A stretch of 64,000 nt of DNA from G965233625 sp965233625. Lineage in GTDB: Bacteria; Planctomycetota; Planctomycetia; Pirellulales; Pirellulaceae. A program made the position numbers and the translations under genes. How positions within the stretch are numbered: position 1 is the first letter of the stretch; every line of letters begins with the position of its first letter. The notes below the pieces were generated by a model. It was not told the origin of the DNA. It did no database searches and saw only the letters and a program-made list of their open reading frames with translations. Shown in pieces: positions 27,324-41,620 of the stretch. Where the stretch lies: assembly GCA_965233625.1 (NCBI GenBank), contig OZ247499.1, positions 868,001 to 932,000 of the forward strand, written 5' to 3'.

Positions 27324-27824
27324 ATGGACGAATCGAATCCTTACCATTCACTGGTTTCCGTTGCGGCAACGAGCCCCGCCTCTGTTACCAAACGAAGACC
27401 AAAATCGTGGTGGTGGTTTGCGTTGGGGATGTTTGTGCAGGCGGCCCTAATCATGGGAACACTTATCTGGTTCGGACCTACACCGTACGAAGGGGAAGGC
27501 CTGCTGCTTTACGGCTCGTTTGTGCTGATCCTTATCGGGATATATGCCTTGATTTCGTTGGTTGCGACCATCATTCCCCGCAGTTTTAGGCTGCTGGCTT
27601 TCCATCGACAATATCCGGGGCGGATTGCGAGACTGATGGGCGGGCTTAGTTTGGCCTGGATACTTCCGTTGATGTATCTGTTGAGACTTTTTTTCTGGTA
27701 TGTGCTGCCAGAGCCGTATAAATCGGAATTCCTGCTCGCTGTCTTACTGATCTTGCTGATGCAGTCCGTGGGCTTTATCGCCGTTGAAACGGAAGCGGCG
27801 CTGGCACGTTTTTTCAACCTGTAG
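27324..27824 (+). CDS. Small four-helix membrane protein of unknown function
   Basis: The 166-residue protein starts at ATG 27324; the open frame reaches to 27204 inside the permease gene. It has four hydrophobic segments (about 34-52, 62-84, 103-123, 138-158) joined by short loops, with a basic NSPK-like N-terminus. I recognise no family. It follows the exporter trio by about 30 bases and could belong to that operon. Confidence 0.6.
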   Translation: MDESNPYHSLVSVAATSPASVTKRRPKSWWWFALGMFVQAALIMGTLIWFGPTPYEGEGLLLYGSFVLILIGIYALISLVATIIPRSFRLLAFHRQYPGRIARLMGGLSLAWILPLMYLLRLFFWYVLPEPYKSEFLLAVLLILLMQSVGFIAVETEAALARFFNL

Positions 27825-27946
27825 GGCAACTTGCCTCGCTCGACTTCACCCAGGCCAGTTTGTAAGGTTTATCATCTAACTCCTACCGCGACTGAATCCC
27901 GCGGTGGTTTGCATTATCGAAACATCGGCCGCGTGCGGTTGGACTT

Positions 27947-30805
27947 ATGAAATACACTGAGCTGAACATCTTGCTGCCCTGTCATAGCCTGGAGGACTTC
28001 CCGGTTCATCATGAAGGGGACGAGGCGGAAGGGTTGCTGGCCAACTGGACGGCGTTGTGGCATCCCGCGTTAATTGCATCTTGTGGGAAGCCGCCCACAT
28101 GGGAGCGGATCGACGATCCGCCAGAAGACCTGGCAGGGCGATTGCTACTATCGCCCGCGGTCAGTTCCGGCGAGTTGCCAACCGGCTTTGCACAGCGGGC
28201 GCAGTCGCACGACGCAGTGCTGATCCGCAATAAACTGGACCGTAATGAGATTCTGGCTGCTGCGCTGGAGCCGCTGGATGGCGGCGACGCGGGCGTTGAC
28301 GCCGATCTGGTCGCCGACTTTCTCGCGTTGGGTTACTGCTACCTGCAAGTTGAACTATTAACGCGGCAGATGCGGTATTCGACCAATCTGGACGAGGTCT
28401 ACTTTGGCGAACAGCTTGTCGCTGCCGCGCAGGCGGCTGCTGCGGGTGACGAGGCGAAGGCTCGCGAAAAAGTTTCCGCATGTTTTAGTGTGCTGGCGGA
28501 AGAACGCGATCACTATTATCCCGTGGACGCATTCATCCTGGACCTGACACTGGTCGCAAAGACAACGGTCGGCCCCTCGCTGCAAAACGAACTAACCACG
28601 GCACAGGCGCCCTTGAATCTGCTGTTGGGCGGCGAAGCACTGCTGGAAATGGCTGCGTCGCATCCGGCGACGCTTGACGCGCTCAAACAGGCCTTGGCGG
28701 ATAAGCAAGTTTCTATCGTGGGTGGTGAAGTGGTCGAGCGCCGGCTGCCACTGCTCTCCTGCGAAAGCATGCTGGGGGAACTGCGACGCGGGTCTGCCGT
28801 GTACGAAGAGCTTTTGCAGAAGACCCCGGAAGTATATGGCCGCCGGCGGTTCGGTCTGAATCCTATGCTGCCCCGTATCCTGACCGGCATGGGCTACAAG
28901 GGAGCTGTACACGCGACGTTGGACGAAGGTCAGTTCCCGGAAGGCTCGCAGATTAAGTCCACCTGGGAAGGCGCCGACGGGGCAACCCTGGATGCCATCA
29001 CCCGCGCGCCGCTGGATGCGGACCGGCCAGAGACGTTTTTGAATTTCGCTGTTCGCATGGGTGAATCCATGGATATGGATCATGTGGCAACGGTCTGTCT
29101 GGCGCATTGGCCCGGTAAGACCCGCACCTGGTACGAAGACCTTCGTAGAACCTTCCGCCACTGCCCCGCTCTTGGCAAGTTTGTGACCTTTGAAGAATAC
29201 CTGAGCGAGACGGAAGACCCGGCGCACGCAGAGCCGTTTATCGCGGGGCAATACCGTTCGCCGTATCTCAAACAGGCCGTCATCCGCCGCACCGCCGATC
29301 CGCTCTCTTCCAGCGTGCGTTATTGGCAGAGGCGTGCCAAGCTGGAAGCCGCCGGAGCCATGCACACGCTGGCGACCCTCATTACTGGCAAAGAGGATGA
29401 GTCAGCATGCCAGGATGAATTCGCCCGGCAGATCGACGATCTTTCAGAAGGCCAGCAACTGCCGCGTAAGGTTGAAGGCGAGCAATCGCCGGAACCCGTT
29501 GATGATGGCAGCGCTGCTCTGGATCAACAGTTGCAGGAGCATCTTCAATCCGCAGCACAGCGGTTCTCGGCGAGCATTCCGCGTGGTAATGGCAAGCCAG
29601 AAGACGGTTGCATGGTGCTGAACCCTTGCAGTTTCGTCCGCCGCGTGGGTGTGGAAATCGAAGGCTTCCAGGGAGTACCCGCCACGGGCAAGCCGGTGTA
29701 TGCGACAGGAAGTAGCGGCGAAAAGAGCCGTGCGGTTGTGGATACGCCGCCGATGGGTTTTGTGTGGCTGACCGGCAATGGCAAACCCCAGACCAACGCT
29801 AAGGCGCCGCCGCTTGCCGAGGAAAACCTGGTGCGGAATGAGTTCTTTGAAGCGATCATCAATCCGGTGACGGGTACGTTGCAATCGCTGCACGGATACG
29901 AGGCCCGCGGTAACCGCATGTCTCAACAGCTTGCCTTCAGGTTGCCTAAGTCACGCGCCCAGCACGGCGATGGCCCAGCGTACTCGGTGATGGCGGCCGA
30001 CAAGATTGAAGTTACCGCTGCCGATCAGGCAACGGGCGAGATCACGGTTGAAGGCCGCTTGATGGACCTGGATGGCTCGCGGATAGCTGGCTTCAAGCAG
30101 GTCTACCGCGCACAGCGTGGCAGCCGGGTTTTGCAGATCGAAATCGAACTCGACTGCGATGTCGAGCCGCGAAGCGATCCCTGGAATTCGTATTACGCGG
30201 CGCGGTTTGCGTGGAAGGATGAAGCCGCGGATCTGGTGCATACCGTGCATCAGTCGCGTAACCCCGTCACCACCCGGCGGCTCGAGTCGCCGCATTATCT
30301 GGAGGTGTGTGACGAAAAGACACGAACTTCGATCCTGACCGGCGGACTGCCGTTCCACCGGCGTGAGGGTTTGCGGACTCTGGATTCGCTATTGGTGGTG
30401 AAGGGAGAATCCCAGCGTACTTTCCGCCTGGGGATTGGCGTGGATGTCCCGCATCCGATGCTGGAGGCAATGAGCCTGATATCCCCGCCGGTGATGCTGC
30501 CTGAGACGGCGGCTTCGCCTACACCCAACTCGTCCAGTTGGCTGTTCCACATCGATGCACGCAACATCGTGGCTACGAACTGGCGACCGCTGGTGGAAGA
30601 TGGCGCCGTCACCGGCTTCGCCGTGCGTCTTCTGGAAACAGCAGGACGGCGGGCCGATGTGGCGATTTCCGCCTTCCGGGATATCGGCTCAGCAGCGCAG
30701 GTTGCCTTCAACGGAGAGCAGCTTGAAGAGTGCGCTATTGCAAAGGGCAAATGCCGGCTTTCAATGGCCGCGCACCAGTGGGTAGAAGTCCACGCCCGCT
30801 GGTAG
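27947..30805 (+). CDS. GH38-like (alpha-mannosidase superfamily) protein
   Basis: The 952-residue cytoplasmic-looking protein (no signal peptide) has a middle region (about 230-430) with the fold pattern of GH38/GH57 enzymes: GGEALLEMAASHPATL, VSIVGGEVVERRLPL, FGLNPMLPRILTGMGYKG. A C-terminal beta region (about 600-950) resembles the GH38 sandwich domain, including LVRNEFFEAIINPVTGTLQSL. The usual HxD metal motif at the N-terminus is not obvious (the nearest is LPCHSLEDF), so enzymatic activity is doubtful. Alternatives are an inactive relative or a related hydrolase with different ligands. Confidence 0.65.
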   Translation: MKYTELNILLPCHSLEDFPVHHEGDEAEGLLANWTALWHPALIASCGKPPTWERIDDPPEDLAGRLLLSPAVSSGELPTGFAQRAQSHDAVLIRNKLDRNEILAAALEPLDGGDAGVDADLVADFLALGYCYLQVELLTRQMRYSTNLDEVYFGEQLVAAAQAAAAGDEAKAREKVSACFSVLAEERDHYYPVDAFILDLTLVAKTTVGPSLQNELTTAQAPLNLLLGGEALLEMAASHPATLDALKQALADKQVSIVGGEVVERRLPLLSCESMLGELRRGSAVYEELLQKTPEVYGRRRFGLNPMLPRILTGMGYKGAVHATLDEGQFPEGSQIKSTWEGADGATLDAITRAPLDADRPETFLNFAVRMGESMDMDHVATVCLAHWPGKTRTWYEDLRRTFRHCPALGKFVTFEEYLSETEDPAHAEPFIAGQYRSPYLKQAVIRRTADPLSSSVRYWQRRAKLEAAGAMHTLATLITGKEDESACQDEFARQIDDLSEGQQLPRKVEGEQSPEPVDDGSAALDQQLQEHLQSAAQRFSASIPRGNGKPEDGCMVLNPCSFVRRVGVEIEGFQGVPATGKPVYATGSSGEKSRAVVDTPPMGFVWLTGNGKPQTNAKAPPLAEENLVRNEFFEAIINPVTGTLQSLHGYEARGNRMSQQLAFRLPKSRAQHGDGPAYSVMAADKIEVTAADQATGEITVEGRLMDLDGSRIAGFKQVYRAQRGSRVLQIEIELDCDVEPRSDPWNSYYAARFAWKDEAADLVHTVHQSRNPVTTRRLESPHYLEVCDEKTRTSILTGGLPFHRREGLRTLDSLLVVKGESQRTFRLGIGVDVPHPMLEAMSLISPPVMLPETAASPTPNSSSWLFHIDARNIVATNWRPLVEDGAVTGFAVRLLETAGRRADVAISAFRDIGSAAQVAFNGEQLEECAIAKGKCRLSMAAHQWVEVHARW

Positions 30806-31165
30806 TGCGCTGTAATGAGGGGCAAATCCGCGTTTATGCGTGTTTGTTTCGCACGTCCCCGCCGGGTGATGCTGCACGCAATGCTAGCAGTCGTCAAGCG
30901 GATTCAGTGCGGCCCTGATTTCCCTTCTAGAATCCCTAACGTGACATAACCGCCCGTTAGGGGAGGATTTCAGCTTTAGCATACCCGTTTGCCGCTGGCG
31001 GTCTGTGCGGGTTATGTGGCGTAGTGACAGGCACTTAGGTGCGGATAGAGGGGGCTGTTTTGTGCGGCTCTGGTTGACGATTTGCCATCCGACAAATATC
31101 TTGTATCTCATCATTTAATAGCATGTGAAGGTTGTATTCTGATCCGTAATTGAGTTCTTCTGTCG
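30806..31165. other. Intergenic region before the LysR gene, with hairpin and promoter
   Basis: No gene is seen. An inverted repeat CCCTAACG (30934-30941) and CGTTAGGG (30955-30962), with AATCC/GGATT extending it after a short bulge, may terminate the preceding gene, though no T-run follows. The promoter of the LysR gene lies nearer its start codon. Confidence 0.55.
31074..31102 (+). promoter_or_regulatory. Candidate promoter of the LysR regulator gene
   Basis: TTGACG at 31074-31079 and TATCTT at 31097-31102, 17 bases apart. The predicted transcript start leaves a leader of about 55 bases. The region between 31102 and 31166 is AT-rich and could hold the LysR box, but no clear T-N11-A site stands out. 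Confidence 0.45.
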
Positions 31166-32134
31166 ATGCACCTCAAAGCCCTTAAGGTCTTTTGCGACGT
31201 TGTTACCCGCCGTAGCTTCTCACGCGGCGCCGCCGACAACGACATCTCCCAATCTGGCGCTAGTCAGATGGTGCATCAATTAGAAGAACGTCTTGAAACG
31301 CTTTTGATCGACCGTTCGAAGCGGCCTTTCATTCTGACCGGCGCCGGCGAGCGGTTTTACAAGGGCTGCCGGCAGCTTGTTCAGCAGTACGCAGCGCTGG
31401 AGCGGGAAGTCCGCGGTTACGACGGCGGCGCTGCTGGCAATGTCCGTGTAGCCACACTCTACTCGATCGGCCTCAGCCATCTTGGCCGCCGCGTGAAAGA
31501 GTTTCACGCCACGTCGCCAGGGTGCGAAGTTCGCCTGGATTATCATCATCCTGAGAGAGTCAGGTCGATGGTGGAGAATGGCGAAGCGGATTTCGGCATC
31601 ATTTCCTATCCAAGCTCCTCGCGGACTTTGAAAATGCTTCCGTGGCGGGAAGACCCCATGGTGGTTGTATGTGCCGTAGACCACCCCTTCGCACACCGCG
31701 AAGATGTGGACATTGCAGAGCTTGAAGGCAGCCGGTTTGTTGCGTTCGATTACGGGCTGCAGATCCGGCAGGATATAGATCGCGTGTTACTTGCCCACAA
31801 TGTGGGCGTGCAAGTGACCCACGAATTCGACAACATCGAAACACTTAAGCGGGCCATCGAGATTTCGGACGCTATCAGCATTCTACCGGCGCCTACGGTG
31901 GAACGCGAAGTGAAATCCGGCCTGCTTGCTTCTTCTAATCTAGGCGGATTACAGATCGCTGGCGGTTTTACACGCTCTTTGGGCGTGATCTTCCGGCGCA
32001 GTAAACCGCTGACCGCAGCTGCGGATAAATTTCTGAATCACTTGCTAGCCAGCGCTTCCAGCGCGCCTGCGAAAGCGGCGCCCTCAGCGCAACGCACCGC
32101 AACGTCGCGTGCCGCCGCAACTGCCGACATTTAG
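31166..32134 (+). CDS. LysR-type transcriptional regulator
   Basis: The 322-residue regulator has an N-terminal winged helix-turn-helix (2-60: ALKVFCDVVTRRSFSRGAADNDISQSGASQ, read in two parts) and a substrate-binding domain (about 90-295, with VRVATLYSIGLSHL and VVVCAVDHPFAHRE). The C-terminus is alanine- and proline-rich. It ends 56 bases before gltB on the same strand. By analogy with Bacillus GltC, control of glutamate synthase is plausible, but GltC is divergent from its target while this gene is upstream in tandem. Confidence 0.88.
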   Translation: MHLKALKVFCDVVTRRSFSRGAADNDISQSGASQMVHQLEERLETLLIDRSKRPFILTGAGERFYKGCRQLVQQYAALEREVRGYDGGAAGNVRVATLYSIGLSHLGRRVKEFHATSPGCEVRLDYHHPERVRSMVENGEADFGIISYPSSSRTLKMLPWREDPMVVVCAVDHPFAHREDVDIAELEGSRFVAFDYGLQIRQDIDRVLLAHNVGVQVTHEFDNIETLKRAIEISDAISILPAPTVEREVKSGLLASSNLGGLQIAGGFTRSLGVIFRRSKPLTAAADKFLNHLLASASSAPAKAAPSAQRTATSRAAATADI

Positions 32135-32190
32135 TTAGCCCGCGACGCCTCCCCTTCCTGCTTGCTCTGCCTGTTAACCGTGGAGAAGAT

Positions 32191-36795
<4,605 letters not shown>

Positions 36796-36799
36796 CCGC

Positions 36800-36822
36800 G
36801 GGTGGCCTGAATGGCGCCACCC
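36800..36822. other. Stem-loop between gltB and gltD
   Basis: GGGTGGC pairs with GCCACCC across a 9-base loop. It may modulate relative expression or mRNA stability of the two subunits; no T-run follows, so it is not a strong terminator. Confidence 0.4.
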
Positions 36823-36892
36823 AGTGCGTGGCGTTTGGCCCTTGCTGTAACGATTTCAAATTTCAAACGTAGAGAGTGCCGGAAGAGAACCT

Positions 36893-38389
36893 ATGGGAAA
36901 ACCAACCGGATTCAAAGAGTTCCAGCGTCAGGCCGTGCCATACCGCGACCCGGTGCAGCGGCTCAGCGATTATCACGAAATCTTTACCGAGCCTCCTGTA
37001 GAGCAACTGCGGACCCAGGGCGCGCGGTGCATGGATTGCGGTGTTCCCTTCTGTCAGTCGGCCACGGGCTGCCCGGTGGATAACCTCATTCCTGAATGGA
37101 ATGATCTGGTCTACAACAACCGCTGGAAAGAAGCCATTGAGCGGCTGCACAAGACCAACAATTTCCCCGAATTCACCGGCCGCGCTTGCCCCGCTCCGTG
37201 CGAAGGCGCCTGCGTACTGGGAATCACGGATCCGCCCGTCACGATCAAGAACATCGAGAACGCGATCATCGACCGGGCGTTTGCTGAAGGCTGGGTCGTT
37301 CCAGAACCACCTGAAGTACGGACGGGCAAGAAGGTGGCCGTCATCGGTTCCGGGCCTTCGGGTCTGGCAGCAGCCGCGCAGCTGAACAAAGCCGGTCATA
37401 AAGTCACCGTCTACGAACGCGCTGACCGTATCGGTGGGCTGCTGATGTACGGCATTCCCAACATGAAGCTTGGCAAAGACGTGGTCGAACGTCGCGTCAA
37501 TCTTCTACGGGAAGAAGGCATCGAGTTTGTCACGGGCGTGGATGTTGGCCGCGACCTGGACCCCGCAAAGCTGCACGCCGATAACGACGCCGTCGTGCTA
37601 TGCACCGGCGCCACCAAACCACGCGACCTGCCGATTCCTGGCCGCGGGCTTGATGGCATCTATTTCGCCATGCAGTTCCTTTCAGCCAATACCAAGAGCC
37701 TTCTCGACAGCGAACTGAAAGACGGCAATTACATCAGCGCGAAAGGCAAAGATGTCATCGTGATCGGCGGTGGTGATACAGGCACCGACTGCATTGGCAC
37801 GTCGTTGCGACATGGCTGCGCGAGCATGGTGAACTTTGAACTGCTGCCTGAACCACCGGGCGAGCGTGCTCCTGATAATCCCTGGCCGCAGTGGCCCAAG
37901 ATCTTCCGCGTTGACTACGGGCACGAAGAAGCCAGCGTCAAGTTCGGCAAAGATCCGCGTGAATACTGCATCATGACCAAGGAATTTGTCGGCGATGCTT
38001 CCGGCAAAATCACGGGTCTTCGCACCGTTGGCGTGGAATGGAACAAAGATGCTGACGGGCGCTTCAAGCTGCATGAAATCCCAGGTAGCGAGCGGAACTG
38101 GCGGTGCGATCTGGTCATGCTCGCACTGGGCTTTACCGGCCCAGAGCAATACATCGCCGACGCTCTGAAGATCGAATGCGATCCACGCAGTAATTACAAG
38201 GCGGAACACGGCGAATTCGCCACCAGCGTGCCCGGCGTGTTCGCCGCCGGTGACTGCCGTCGCGGTCAATCGCTAGTCGTATGGGCCATCAACGAAGGCC
38301 GCGGCGTCGCCCGCGCGGTTGATACCTACTTGATGGGTTCCAGCACACTGCCAGCGCCGGGCGTCGCGATGGGTTCTTCCGTCGGTTAA
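36893..38389 (+). CDS. gltD: Glutamate synthase, small subunit
   Basis: The 498-residue NADPH-oxidising subunit has an N-terminal cysteine-rich region that binds two [4Fe-4S] clusters (CMDCGVPFC, then CPAPCEGAC), the FAD-binding motif VIGSGPSGLAAA (about 145-157) and the NADPH motif VIGGGDTGTDC (about 287-297). Length and order are normal for bacterial GltD. It lies 97 bases after gltB with a stem-loop between. It donates electrons to GltB. Confidence 0.97.
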   Translation: MGKPTGFKEFQRQAVPYRDPVQRLSDYHEIFTEPPVEQLRTQGARCMDCGVPFCQSATGCPVDNLIPEWNDLVYNNRWKEAIERLHKTNNFPEFTGRACPAPCEGACVLGITDPPVTIKNIENAIIDRAFAEGWVVPEPPEVRTGKKVAVIGSGPSGLAAAAQLNKAGHKVTVYERADRIGGLLMYGIPNMKLGKDVVERRVNLLREEGIEFVTGVDVGRDLDPAKLHADNDAVVLCTGATKPRDLPIPGRGLDGIYFAMQFLSANTKSLLDSELKDGNYISAKGKDVIVIGGGDTGTDCIGTSLRHGCASMVNFELLPEPPGERAPDNPWPQWPKIFRVDYGHEEASVKFGKDPREYCIMTKEFVGDASGKITGLRTVGVEWNKDADGRFKLHEIPGSERNWRCDLVMLALGFTGPEQYIADALKIECDPRSNYKAEHGEFATSVPGVFAAGDCRRGQSLVVWAINEGRGVARAVDTYLMGSSTLPAPGVAMGSSVG

Positions 38390-38494
38390 GGGTGAAGCAC
38401 CTTCACAGCATGGCGCCGTCTTCTTGTTCGCCGTGCTGACTGGTACCATCTGCTGAAGTCACTGCACCTTCCTCTAAACACTTCAGCAGCCATT

Positions 38495-39586
38495 ATGGAA
38501 GCCGGAATTGTTGGCCTACCCAATGTGGGTAAGAGCACTCTGTTCAACGCCCTCACCTGTTCTAAATCCGCGCAGAGCGAGAATTACCCGTTCTGCACCA
38601 TTGAGCCAAATGAAGGCATCGTCAGCGTGCCCGACGACCGGCTGGGGCGGATCACCCATTACATCACGCCGCAGAAGGTGATTCCCGCCGTACTCAAACT
38701 GGTGGACATCGCGGGCATTGTTAAAGGCGCCAGCGAAGGCGAAGGCCTGGGCAATAAATTCCTCAGCCACATCCGTCAGGTCGACGCTATCGTGCAGGTG
38801 GTGCGGTGCTTCGATGATCCCGATGTGATTCATGTTTCGGGCAAGGTGGACCCTGTCTCGGACATGGAGACGATCGAAGCCGAACTGATGCTGGCCGATA
38901 TCCAGACGCTGGAAAACGCACTTTCCAAGGCGCAGCGAACGGCACGCAGCGGCGACAAAGAAGCCAAGGCCCGGGTGGCGGCGATCGAAGCCTGCATGGC
39001 GCACCTGGCAACCGACGAGCCGCTGCGCACGCTGGAACTGCCTGAAGGCGACAGACTAGCGATCTCCAGCTACGGCCTGATGTCCGCCAAGCCCGTGCTG
39101 TACGTGGCCAATGTCAGCGAAACCGATCTCGATGGCCAAGACGACGCAGTCACCAAGGTGCGCGAACAAGCCGCCAAGGCAGGCGCCAATGTGGTGTGCG
39201 TCTGCGCCAAGCTGGAATCTGAACTGGCGGAGCTTGACGAAGCCGACCGCAATGAACTGCTGGAAGAAGTCGGCCTCGAAGAACCAGCGCTCAATCACAT
39301 CGCCCGCGGCGCCTACGCTGCCTTGGGTTTAGAAAGCTACTTTACGGCCGGCGAAAAAGAGGTCCGCGCCTGGACCATCCCCAAGGGCGCCACCGCTCCG
39401 CAGGCGGCAGGCGTGATCCACAGCGACTTTGAACGCGGCTTCATCCGTTGTGAGGTCTACACCCTGGAAGACCTGGAAACCTACAAAAGCGAAAAGGAAA
39501 TCCGCGCAGCCGGCAAGCTTCGCGTTGAAGGTAAGAAGTACATCATGCAGGATGGCGATATCTGCCACTTCCTCTTCAACGTGTAG
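38495..39586 (+). CDS. ychF: Redox-regulated ATPase YchF (OBG family)
   Basis: The 363-residue ribosome-associated P-loop ATPase starts with the G1 motif GLPNVGKST (residues about 6-14), then the YchF-typical NYPFCTIEPN and the G3-like DIAGIV. A coiled-coil region lies at about 125-165 and a C-terminal TGS domain ends in GDICHFLFNV. The length is normal. A short spacer separates it from gltD, so co-transcription is possible but not required. Confidence 0.97.
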   Translation: MEAGIVGLPNVGKSTLFNALTCSKSAQSENYPFCTIEPNEGIVSVPDDRLGRITHYITPQKVIPAVLKLVDIAGIVKGASEGEGLGNKFLSHIRQVDAIVQVVRCFDDPDVIHVSGKVDPVSDMETIEAELMLADIQTLENALSKAQRTARSGDKEAKARVAAIEACMAHLATDEPLRTLELPEGDRLAISSYGLMSAKPVLYVANVSETDLDGQDDAVTKVREQAAKAGANVVCVCAKLESELAELDEADRNELLEEVGLEEPALNHIARGAYAALGLESYFTAGEKEVRAWTIPKGATAPQAAGVIHSDFERGFIRCEVYTLEDLETYKSEKEIRAAGKLRVEGKKYIMQDGDICHFLFNV

Positions 39587-39688
39587 CGATACCTTAATGC
39601 ACGGGTGCGTTGGAACCGCGGTGTGAATCCAAGTATGCTGACAGGTATCTGATTCACGCTGCTTTGTTTCACCTGTTTAGGTTCCGCC

Positions 39689-41563
39689 ATGCACCTGCGT
39701 TTCTGGTCGTTAGCTTTACTTTCCGCGCTGCTGGTAAGCAGCCTTAGCACAAATCTCTCAGCCCAGCGGATGCCGCGCGAAGATGTGGTGGACGTTCCGG
39801 GAACCAGCAATGGTCTCACCGTTAGCAACACCTTTCAGAGCAACATGGTGTTGCAGCGCGACAAACCCATTCACATCTGGGGATGGGCCGAACCAGGCGA
39901 AAAAGTGACTGTGCGTCTGGGAGAAGCCGAAGCCACAGTCCAGGCAGGTAAAGACCGTTCCTGGAAGGTCACGCTGCCCGCACAGCCTGTGAATCACACG
40001 CCTCAGACGGTTACGGTTAAGGGCGCTGAGAAAACGATATCGCTTGAGAATGTTCTGCTGGGCGATGTGTGGATTCTGGGCGGTCAGAGCAATATGGAAT
40101 TTGAGCTGGCTAAGGTAGAGAACGGCCAGCTTGAAATTGTCTCGGCCAACTTCCCGCAGATCCGCATCCTGACAGTTCCACAGGGCGAAGGGCCAGAGAT
40201 GACCAGAAACTTCGCCCGCTTGCACGAATGGAGCGGCTGGTTTGGCAGACATTTCCGCAAAGGCGACTGGAACGAGTGCACCCCCGAAATTGCCCGCGAC
40301 CTTTCCGCCATTGGTTACGTCTTCGCCCGGCGCGTCCACAAGGCGACCAAGGCGCCCATCGGAATTATCGATGCTTCACGTGGCGGCACCACGGTGGAAA
40401 CCTGGACGCCGCTGGCTGTTTTACGTTCTTTAGATAGCGAATCCACCAAGGCGAAGCTTGCCAAGTTTGATGCAGAAGTCGCCGCCTGGGACGCGAAGGC
40501 AGACCTGGAGAAACGCATCGCTAGTCATCGCAACTGGATTGCCCGGCAGAAGAAGGAAGGCAAACCGATTCCCGCCGACAAACAGGAAGAACCTTCCGAC
40601 CTACGACCCGGTCCCATCGCCAACCACAATTTCCCCGGCCACTGCTATGCAGGAATGATCTCTCCGCTGGCTGGATTATCCGTAAAAGGCGCCATTTTCC
40701 ATCAGGGTTTCAACAACGCCTTCGACGGCTCTGAAGGCGTGGACATGTACGCCGATGTTTTTCCCGCCATGATCAAAGCCTGGCGAGACGCGTTTAACGA
40801 TCCGTCCATGCCTTTCGGAATCCTCTCGCTGTGCACCGAAGGTTATCCGCAGACACGCGATAACTACTGCGAGAAAATGTTCAACGCCGGCATCGACATC
40901 CGCGCCGCCCAGTACCAGACATTTCTCGACCTCTACAAAGCCGGTGACAAGAGCATTGGTTTTGTAAGCACCTACGATCTGCGGCGCCGGTGGTATCACC
41001 CACAGTTAAAACTTCCTGCCGGCGAACGCATTGCACGCTGGGCGCTGGCGACGCAGTACGGTTTTGACAGGCAGTTGAAATGGAAACCGCCCATGCTGAC
41101 CTCTCTTGAGCGGCAGGACGGCCAGTTATTGTTGAAGCTGGATGCTGATGTGGGCGATCCTCAGGATGGCGCCATTGAGGGCTTCGCCATCGCCGGTGAA
41201 GATCGCAAGTTCCATCCCGCCGATGTCGCGTATGGCGAAAGAGGAAAGGACGCCCGCGGTCGCGTTCAGTACGACCGCAAGCAATTGATTCTGACCAGCC
41301 CGATGGTGAAAAACCCTGTGCACTTCCGCTATGCCTGGGGACGCAATCCACTGGGCAATCTGCAACTGACGGGCAATCTGGATGTACCGTTTGCGACGCA
41401 GAAAAGTGACGACTGGCGCCTGGAAGAAGTGCCGGCAGGTATCGCGGCCGATCCTTCCGGCAACGCGCGGGCGGACCGCGGGAAAATTCTGCAAGCCCTC
41501 CGCGAACAGGATAAACAGCGGCGGATTAAGGAAGCCGAACTGCTGCTGGAAGCTCTGCGTTAA
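39689..41563 (+). CDS. Sialate O-acetylesterase-like exported enzyme
   Basis: The 624-residue protein begins with a signal peptide (about 1-25, ending LSAQ). Residues about 40-115 form a beta-sandwich-like N-terminal domain. The catalytic SGNH-type core follows with the nucleophile in GGQSNMEFEL and a second block GMISPLAGLSVKGAIFHQG. A C-terminal beta domain follows (about 470-560), then a charged tail. It likely removes acetyl groups from sugars in the periplasm. It is first in a run with two sulfatases, suggesting sulfated-glycan breakdown. Confidence 0.88.
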   Translation: MHLRFWSLALLSALLVSSLSTNLSAQRMPREDVVDVPGTSNGLTVSNTFQSNMVLQRDKPIHIWGWAEPGEKVTVRLGEAEATVQAGKDRSWKVTLPAQPVNHTPQTVTVKGAEKTISLENVLLGDVWILGGQSNMEFELAKVENGQLEIVSANFPQIRILTVPQGEGPEMTRNFARLHEWSGWFGRHFRKGDWNECTPEIARDLSAIGYVFARRVHKATKAPIGIIDASRGGTTVETWTPLAVLRSLDSESTKAKLAKFDAEVAAWDAKADLEKRIASHRNWIARQKKEGKPIPADKQEEPSDLRPGPIANHNFPGHCYAGMISPLAGLSVKGAIFHQGFNNAFDGSEGVDMYADVFPAMIKAWRDAFNDPSMPFGILSLCTEGYPQTRDNYCEKMFNAGIDIRAAQYQTFLDLYKAGDKSIGFVSTYDLRRRWYHPQLKLPAGERIARWALATQYGFDRQLKWKPPMLTSLERQDGQLLLKLDADVGDPQDGAIEGFAIAGEDRKFHPADVAYGERGKDARGRVQYDRKQLILTSPMVKNPVHFRYAWGRNPLGNLQLTGNLDVPFATQKSDDWRLEEVPAGIAADPSGNARADRGKILQALREQDKQRRIKEAELLLEALR

Positions 41564-41620
41564 TCCCCTCTAAGTTCACGCCATTCTAATCCTTGGCCAT
41601 CCACCGGAAACGAAATCGTT

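Noticed and set aside
28592..29365. 257-codon antisense frame inside the GH38-like gene
   Set aside because: No domain or start signal; explained by codon bias of the real gene.
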